A stretch of DNA of 20,015 nt from an uncultured Actinomycetes bacterium (GTDB lineage Bacteria > Actinomycetota > Acidimicrobiia > Acidimicrobiales > RAAP-2), in assembly GCA_903854175.1 (NCBI GenBank), contig CAINVQ010000200.1, positions 1 through 20,015 of the forward strand, in the 5' to 3' direction. Every line of letters begins with the position of its first letter. Positions within the stretch are counted from its first letter, which is position 1. Positions 15,943-20,015 of the stretch are shown here, piece by piece. Both the position numbers and the translations under genes were made by a program. Under the pieces are notes generated by a model. It ran no database searches, was not told the origin of the DNA, and saw only the letters and a program-made list of their open reading frames with translations.

Positions 15943-17036
15943 TTTTTCGACCCACGTCGATGAAAGAGTCCGCCCTTTTCACTGACTGATTCACCACGAT
16001 GTTCAGCAAGCTTTCGAAGTAGTTCTTCAGATGTGTCGTCAAGCTTCGTAGGAACATCAACTACAAGGTGAACAAAAAGGTCACCATGGCCGCGGCCGTG
16101 TAAATGCTCAATACCTTCGTGTCTGATTCGGTGCACCGTTCCAGTTTGCGTTCCTGGTTCAACTTCAATCATGTGAGTTGAACGAAGTGTTGGCACTTCG
16201 ATTGTTGTTCCAAGCACTGCCTGGGTAAATGAAATACGCGCTTCGTGGTGAAGGTCGCTTCCGTCGCGCTCAAATCTTGGATCGTCAGCTACACGTAGGT
16301 GTACAAAGAGTCGACCATTCCCGCCGCCTCGTACACCGGCTGGTCCACGGTCTTGCAGTCGCATGGTTGAGCCATTCTCAACACCAGCAGGTATTTGTAC
16401 CTTCATGGTCACGGTGTCATTTCGGCGACCATCGCCTCGACAGTCTTTGCACGGTGAGTCAATTCGAGATCCCATACCGTTGCAACGTGAACAAGGCGAT
16501 GAGGTGACCATTTGTCCCAAGATTGAGTTGCGAATGCGCTGGACAACACCCATTCCCGCACACTCAACACATGTAACTGGTGACGAGCCATCTGCACAAC
16601 CATTGCCACCACACGTCTCGCATCCAACTGGAAGAGTTACGGTCAATTCTTTTGTTGCGCCAAATGCTGCTTCGTCAAGCGTGATGTCTAAAGCAACTTC
16701 AGCGTCAGGACCTGGTTGTGGGCCCCCGCGCTGTTGCTGGCGACCACCCATGCCGCCAAAGAACATGTCGAAGATATCTTGTACCGAACCACCCCCGAAA
16801 GGATTGCCTCCAGCTCCCACGTCAGATCCAAAGCGGTCGTAGTTCGATCTGCGTTCAGGATCAGAAAGAATTTCGTACGCTTGGGAGACTTCCTTGAAGC
16901 GAGCTTCAGCCGCATCATCGCCAGGGTTTGCGTCTGGGTGAAGTTGACGCGCGAGACGACGATATGACTTCTTTAGATCGTCTTGAGAGACATTGCGATC
17001 TACTTCGAGAATTGCGTATAAATCTGAATTAGACAA
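15939..17036 (-). CDS. dnaJ: molecular chaperone DnaJ
   Basis: A full-length type I J-protein (365 residues from the chosen start), the co-chaperone that stimulates DnaK ATPase and binds unfolded proteins. The J domain has the essential HPD tripeptide at 33-35. A short Gly/Phe region (FGGGSVQDIFDMFFGG) follows, then four CxxCxGxG-type zinc repeats (CETCGGNG, CVECAGMG, CSRCNGMG, CKDCRGDG at about 139-202), then the two substrate-binding beta domains. Start choice: GTG at 17048 would overlap hrcA by 20 bases and has no ribosome binding site. The in-frame TTG at 17036 sits six bases after GGTGGAG and overlaps hrcA by eight bases, so I prefer TTG. No dnaK or grpE is in the window; this corresponds to the hrcA-linked second dnaJ common in Actinobacteria. 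Confidence 0.93.
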   Translation of the reverse strand: MSNSDLYAILEVDRNVSQDDLKKSYRRLARQLHPDANPGDDAAEARFKEVSQAYEILSDPERRSNYDRFGSDVGAGGNPFGGGSVQDIFDMFFGGMGGRQQQRGGPQPGPDAEVALDITLDEAAFGATKELTVTLPVGCETCGGNGCADGSSPVTCVECAGMGVVQRIRNSILGQMVTSSPCSRCNGMGSRIDSPCKDCRGDGRRNDTVTMKVQIPAGVENGSTMRLQDRGPAGVRGGGNGRLFVHLRVADDPRFERDGSDLHHEARISFTQAVLGTTIEVPTLRSTHMIEVEPGTQTGTVHRIRHEGIEHLHGRGHGDLFVHLVVDVPTKLDDTSEELLRKLAEHRGESVSEKGGLFHRRGSKK

Positions 17037-18078
17037 GATCTTCTCCACCGAAGTGTCGAGTGAGATGCTTAGAAACTGTTTCGGCTGCAGTCATTGCTTC
17101 GCGGTACTTCATACGAGTTGGTCCGAGAAGACCAACTGCGCCAACTGCATTGCCATCAATAGTCACCGGAGCGACAATCACCGAAGCTGCAGATAACGGC
17201 TCGTAACCGTTTTCAGCACCAATTGATACTGAGATGCCTTGTTCCAGGATGTCTTGGACAAGAGAAACTACGAGAAGTTCTTGTTCGAGAATGCTCAAAA
17301 CTTTCTGCACAGTTTCCACACCGTCAAATGATTCAGCAACTTTGGAAGAACCACCGATGTAGACCTGTTCGCCTTCAGTCGTTGGCTTTTCTTTATGAAG
17401 AATGCTTGCAGCGTCACGGACGAGAACGGCCACGTTGTCAGCGCGCGACGGAACCTGAATGCTTTCACCAAGTGTTGTTCCGATGAGAAGTGCATTGAGC
17501 TGCTTTGAAGCTTCGGCGACTTCTTCGTGCGAAGCATCGAATGATGCCATGACACTGTTCTTTAATACCAGTCCATCTGAGAACACTGTTACCAGAAGCT
17601 GGTGGCGTGCATCGAGGTTAACAAGCTGCACGCTGAGAATTTTTGCTTGACTGTGGCCAGCGCCCACTACTACTGAGGTGTAGCTCGTCATTTTGGTGAG
17701 CAGAGTTGACGTCTGTTCAAGCACATCTTCAACTTCGCCGCGAACATTGGAGAAGAAATCCTTTACCTGATGTTGTTGCGCTTGACCGAGGACCCCAGAC
17801 TGCAGGTGATCAACAAAGTACCGGTAGCCCTTGTCAGTAGGAATTCGTCCAGCTGACGTGTGCGGTTGGGTGAGGAATCCCTCTCGCTCAAGTGTGACCA
17901 TCTCAGAGCGAACAGTCGCTGGAGAAACTTCTAGTCCTGGCGCACTCGCTACAGATGAGGAGCCGACCGGCATGGCGGTAGCGACATGCTCAACAACAAC
18001 AGACTCGAGAATCTTGGCTTTACGCGCGTCGAGGTCAGCAGGTGTCGATTTAGGTGCTTTGATTGAACGACGAGCCAT
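17029..18078 (-). CDS. hrcA: heat-inducible transcription repressor HrcA
   Basis: A 349-residue repressor that binds CIRCE operators upstream of chaperone genes and is released on heat shock; in many bacteria GroE helps keep it active. The N-terminal winged-helix domain (about 10-90) includes SPATVRSEMVTLEREGFL (52-69) and the family signature HTSAGRIPTDKGYR (73-86). A GAF-like dimerisation domain follows. The start is ATG 18078, preceded by AGGGGA four bases upstream. A TTG at 18099 would add seven residues but lies inside the CIRCE element and lacks a ribosome binding site. It is the first gene of the hrcA-dnaJ-rsmE-HIT-phoH-ybeY-CNNM-era chain and is presumably autoregulated through the operator directly upstream. 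Confidence 0.95.
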   Translation of the reverse strand: MARRSIKAPKSTPADLDARKAKILESVVVEHVATAMPVGSSSVASAPGLEVSPATVRSEMVTLEREGFLTQPHTSAGRIPTDKGYRYFVDHLQSGVLGQAQQHQVKDFFSNVRGEVEDVLEQTSTLLTKMTSYTSVVVGAGHSQAKILSVQLVNLDARHQLLVTVFSDGLVLKNSVMASFDASHEEVAEASKQLNALLIGTTLGESIQVPSRADNVAVLVRDAASILHKEKPTTEGEQVYIGGSSKVAESFDGVETVQKVLSILEQELLVVSLVQDILEQGISVSIGAENGYEPLSAASVIVAPVTIDGNAVGAVGLLGPTRMKYREAMTAAETVSKHLTRHFGGEDLV

Positions 18079-18082
18079 ACTT

Positions 18083-18088
18083 TCCCCT
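18083..18088 (-). promoter_or_regulatory. ribosome binding site deciding the hrcA start
   Basis: On the - strand AGGGGA lies four bases before ATG 18078. It is one of the clearest Shine-Dalgarno sequences in the window. It supports the shorter HrcA start over the TTG at 18099 inside the operator. Confidence 0.75.
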
Positions 18089-18115
18089 TTGGCACTCAAT
18101 TCTACTGAGTGCCAG
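18089..18115. promoter_or_regulatory. CIRCE operator (HrcA binding site)
   Basis: A 9-9-9 inverted repeat reading TTGGCACTC-N9-GAGTGCCAG. The CIRCE consensus is TTAGCACTC-N9-GAGTGCTAA. The spacer is exactly nine bases. The one inner deviation (A to G in the left arm) is matched by the complementary change (T to C) in the right arm, so dyad symmetry is kept over eight base pairs of each arm. It lies 10 bases upstream of the hrcA ATG, in the 47-base gap between lepA and hrcA. HrcA bound here should repress its own operon. Confidence 0.93.
18099..18104 (-). promoter_or_regulatory. candidate -10 box of the hrcA operon inside the CIRCE spacer
   Basis: TAGAAT on the - strand, one mismatch from TATAAT, lies within the nine-base CIRCE spacer. 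Transcription from it would begin around 18092-18094 and give a leader of about 14-16 bases ending in the hrcA ribosome binding site. No strong -35 box is found; CTGACC about 19 bases upstream is weak. Operator overlap with the -10 element would explain repression by occlusion. Confidence 0.5.
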
Positions 18116-18125
18116 ATGTCTTGGG

Positions 18126-19931
18126 TCAGTCTTCTAGCTTCAAGGCAGCAACGAATGCCTCCTGAGGAACTTCTACTCTTCCCAGGTTCTTCATACGTTT
18201 CTTACCTTCTTTTTGCTTTTCAAGCAGCTTGCGCTTACGGGTGATGTCTCCTCCGTAACACTTCGCGAGTACGTCCTTGCGGCGAGCCTTTACAGTTTCG
18301 CGAGAAATGATTCGTCCACCTACTGCTGCCTGAATTGGAACGTCAAACATTTGACGTGGGATGAGTTCTTTAAGTCGCTCAGACATACGACGTCCGTAGT
18401 AGTCAGCATTGGACTTGTGAACAATGGTTGAGAAGGCATCAACTGGTTCGTGGTTAATAAGAATGTCCACTCGAACAAGTTGCGATGTGACGTAACCACT
18501 CGGTTCGTAGTCAAGACTCGCGTATCCCTTAGTGCGGCTCTTCAGCGCATCAAAGAAGTCAATAACAACTTCAGCAAGAGGGATTGAATATTTAAGTTCA
18601 ACACGCTCAGTAGATAAGTAGTCCATCTTGATCATCTCGCCGCGTCTGGTCTGGCACAGATCCATGATCGCACCGAGATACTCAGTTGGACTCAAAATTG
18701 AAATATCAAGCATTGGTTCATCAATGTGATCAAGACGACTCGGGTCTGGAAGCTCAGTTGGATTGTCAACGCTTATTTGGCTTCCATCAGTAAGGAATGC
18801 TCGGTACACAACTGAAGGCGCCGTTGCGATGATGTCGAGGTTGAACTCGCGCTCTAGGCGTTCGCGAACAATTTCCATGTGAAGAAGTCCGAGGAATCCA
18901 CAGCGGAACCCAAATCCCAGTGCGTGTGAGGACTCAGGCTCAAAGGTGATTGAAGCATCGTTGAGCTTTAGCTTGTCGAGAGCATCGCGCATGTCGGGAA
19001 GGTCGTCACCGTCAATTGGGTAAATACCACAGAACACCATTGGCTTTGGATCCATGTATCCGTCAAGTGGCTTCTGCGCTGGTCGTGCTGAGTCAGTAAT
19101 TGTTTCACCCGACTTAGCGCCACCGACATCCTTGATGCCAGCAACAATGAATCCCACTTCTCCGGGCCCGAGTTGTTTCACGGTTAGAAGCGTTGGTGTG
19201 CGAATTCCGATTTCTTCAATCTCGTGATTTGTTCCACTTTGCATCATGCGAATTCTCATGTTGTCACGAAGGTTGCCGTCAACGATTCTGATTGAACTGA
19301 TTACACCGCGGTACTGGTCGTAGTACGAGTCAAAGATAAGTGCGCGTAGTTCTGCTTCAGGGTCACCCTTAGGAGCAGGGATGCGCTCGATAATTGCGCG
19401 AAGAAGTTCTGGAACTCCTTCTCCGGTCTTTGCAGAAATTGAGAGGACTTCGTTTGCTGGAAGTCCAAGCACTCGCTCGAGTTCTTCCTTGCAACGTTCA
19501 GGGTCTGCAGCAGGCAGGTCGATCTTGTTGAGCACCGCAACAATTTCCAAGTTGTTCTCGATTGCCTGGTAACAGTTGGCAAGAGTTTGCGCTTGAATAC
19601 CTTGACTCGCGTCAACGAGCAGTACTGCTCCTTCACACGCTGCAAGTGAGCGTGAGACTTCGTAGCCAAAGTCAACGTGACCAGGTGTGTCAATGAGCTG
19701 GATGATGTGACCTTCGTAGCCCACGCGAACGTTCTGAGCTTTGATAGTGATGCCACGCTCACGTTCAATGTCCATGGAGTCGAGATACTGCGCACGCATG
19801 AGGCGAGGATCTACCGCTCCAGTAATTTCTAGGATTCGGTCAGACAGGGTCGACTTACCGTGGTCAATGTGAGCAATGATGCTCAGATTGCGGATTTTGC
19901 TGAAATCAACGGTAGTAATTTGTTCGGCCAC
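18126..19931 (-). CDS. lepA: elongation factor 4 (LepA)
   Basis: A 601-residue translational GTPase that back-translocates or rescues stalled ribosomes and aids 30S assembly. The G domain shows AHIDHGKS (20-27), RGITIK (59-64), DTPGH (81-85) and NKID (135-138). Domains II and III are followed by an EF-G-like domain and the LepA-specific C-terminal domain ending in a Lys-rich stretch ([17 protein letters not shown]) and LKLED. Length is exactly in the family range. The start is GTG at 19931; an in-frame TGA nine bases upstream excludes any earlier start in this frame. No Shine-Dalgarno sequence is visible. hrcA follows after 47 bases, but has its own promoter/operator, so lepA is probably a separate transcript with possible read-through. 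Confidence 0.97.
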   Translation of the reverse strand: MAEQITTVDFSKIRNLSIIAHIDHGKSTLSDRILEITGAVDPRLMRAQYLDSMDIERERGITIKAQNVRVGYEGHIIQLIDTPGHVDFGYEVSRSLAACEGAVLLVDASQGIQAQTLANCYQAIENNLEIVAVLNKIDLPAADPERCKEELERVLGLPANEVLSISAKTGEGVPELLRAIIERIPAPKGDPEAELRALIFDSYYDQYRGVISSIRIVDGNLRDNMRIRMMQSGTNHEIEEIGIRTPTLLTVKQLGPGEVGFIVAGIKDVGGAKSGETITDSARPAQKPLDGYMDPKPMVFCGIYPIDGDDLPDMRDALDKLKLNDASITFEPESSHALGFGFRCGFLGLLHMEIVRERLEREFNLDIIATAPSVVYRAFLTDGSQISVDNPTELPDPSRLDHIDEPMLDISILSPTEYLGAIMDLCQTRRGEMIKMDYLSTERVELKYSIPLAEVVIDFFDALKSRTKGYASLDYEPSGYVTSQLVRVDILINHEPVDAFSTIVHKSNADYYGRRMSERLKELIPRQMFDVPIQAAVGGRIISRETVKARRKDVLAKCYGGDITRKRKLLEKQKEGKKRMKNLGRVEVPQEAFVAALKLED

Positions 19932-20015
19932 GGTGCATCAAGGCTACCCGCCAGACCAGAGAATTCCTCGTTGTTGGCCCTAGTTCGCCACTCTGCTAGC
20001 CTTATTTAGCCCGCC
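19932..20015. other. upstream region of lepA, to window edge
   Basis: These 84 bases hold no gene I can support. On the - strand a TAGCCT box (19941-19946) lies nine bases before the lepA GTG and could be a -10 element giving a very short or absent leader, but no -35 box supports it. A divergent gene may begin just beyond the right edge; none is visible. Confidence 0.4.

Noticed and set aside
16363..16842. A 159-codon open frame antisense to dnaJ
   Set aside because: It covers the zinc-finger and Gly-rich part of dnaJ; its Pro/Ser-rich translation is what reverse reading of Gly- and Cys-rich codons produces.
18089..18115. The inverted repeat after lepA as a transcription terminator
   Set aside because: There is no T-tract in either direction, and the arms and nine-base spacer match CIRCE, so an operator is the better reading.
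1..20015. tRNA or rRNA genes, IS elements, prophage, CRISPR, toxin-antitoxin or a novel gene cluster
   Set aside because: By reading both strands I found no such genes or repeats. Nearly all sequence is covered by recognisable core genes with consistent codon use, so I do not claim an undescribed system.

Overview
The window looks like ordinary chromosomal core sequence from a member of the Actinomycetota. The evidence is the linked set lepA, hrcA, dnaJ, rsmE, HIT, phoH, ybeY, corC-like and era, plus recO and uppS nearby, many GTG starts, and gene-to-gene overlaps of the ATGA/GTGA type. Base composition looks moderate rather than GC-rich. Together with very tight packing (no gene-free gap above about 85 bases), this suggests a compact aquatic lineage, possibly Acidimicrobiia-like. 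That placement is inference from protein style, not a measured phylogeny. I see no tRNA, rRNA, IS element, phage gene, CRISPR array or toxin-antitoxin pair.

Region 1 (1-2743, + strand): the 3' end of a drug/lipid-type ABC ATPase, its ABC-2 permease, a PaaI-like hotdog thioesterase and an MFS exporter. All are co-directional with overlaps or gaps of 0-3 bases, so this looks like one transport operon whose promoter lies upstream of the window.

Region 2 (9208 down to 2730, - strand): uppS, a 71-residue two-helix membrane protein, recO, photolyase phr, hemW, glyS and an NMO-like flavoprotein. The gaps are at most 17 bases. The operon mixes cell-wall lipid carrier synthesis, DNA repair, haem trafficking and translation. 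Its last gene converges on the MFS gene and overlaps it by 14 bases.

Region 3 (9209-11228): a 58-base divergent promoter region separates uppS from a DinG/XPD-family Fe-S helicase gene on the + strand. On each side a TANNNT box sits exactly 6 bases before a GTG start, the layout expected for leaderless transcripts. The helicase gene overlaps era tail-to-tail by 4 bases.

Region 4 (19931 down to 11225, - strand): lepA, then a clear CIRCE operator (18089-18115) just upstream of hrcA, followed by dnaJ, rsmE, HIT, phoH, ybeY, a CNNM/CBS (CorC-like) protein and era. hrcA to era forms an almost continuous chain of overlapping genes. This implies that the heat-shock repressor HrcA controls its own gene, a DnaJ co-chaperone, and possibly ribosome maturation factors (RsmE, YbeY, Era) further along the same transcript.

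I found no undescribed multi-gene system. The points most worth a second look are the CIRCE/-10 overlap and its possible reach into ribosome biogenesis genes, the mirror-image leaderless promoters, the small membrane protein, and the NMO-like enzyme lacking the usual active-site histidine.
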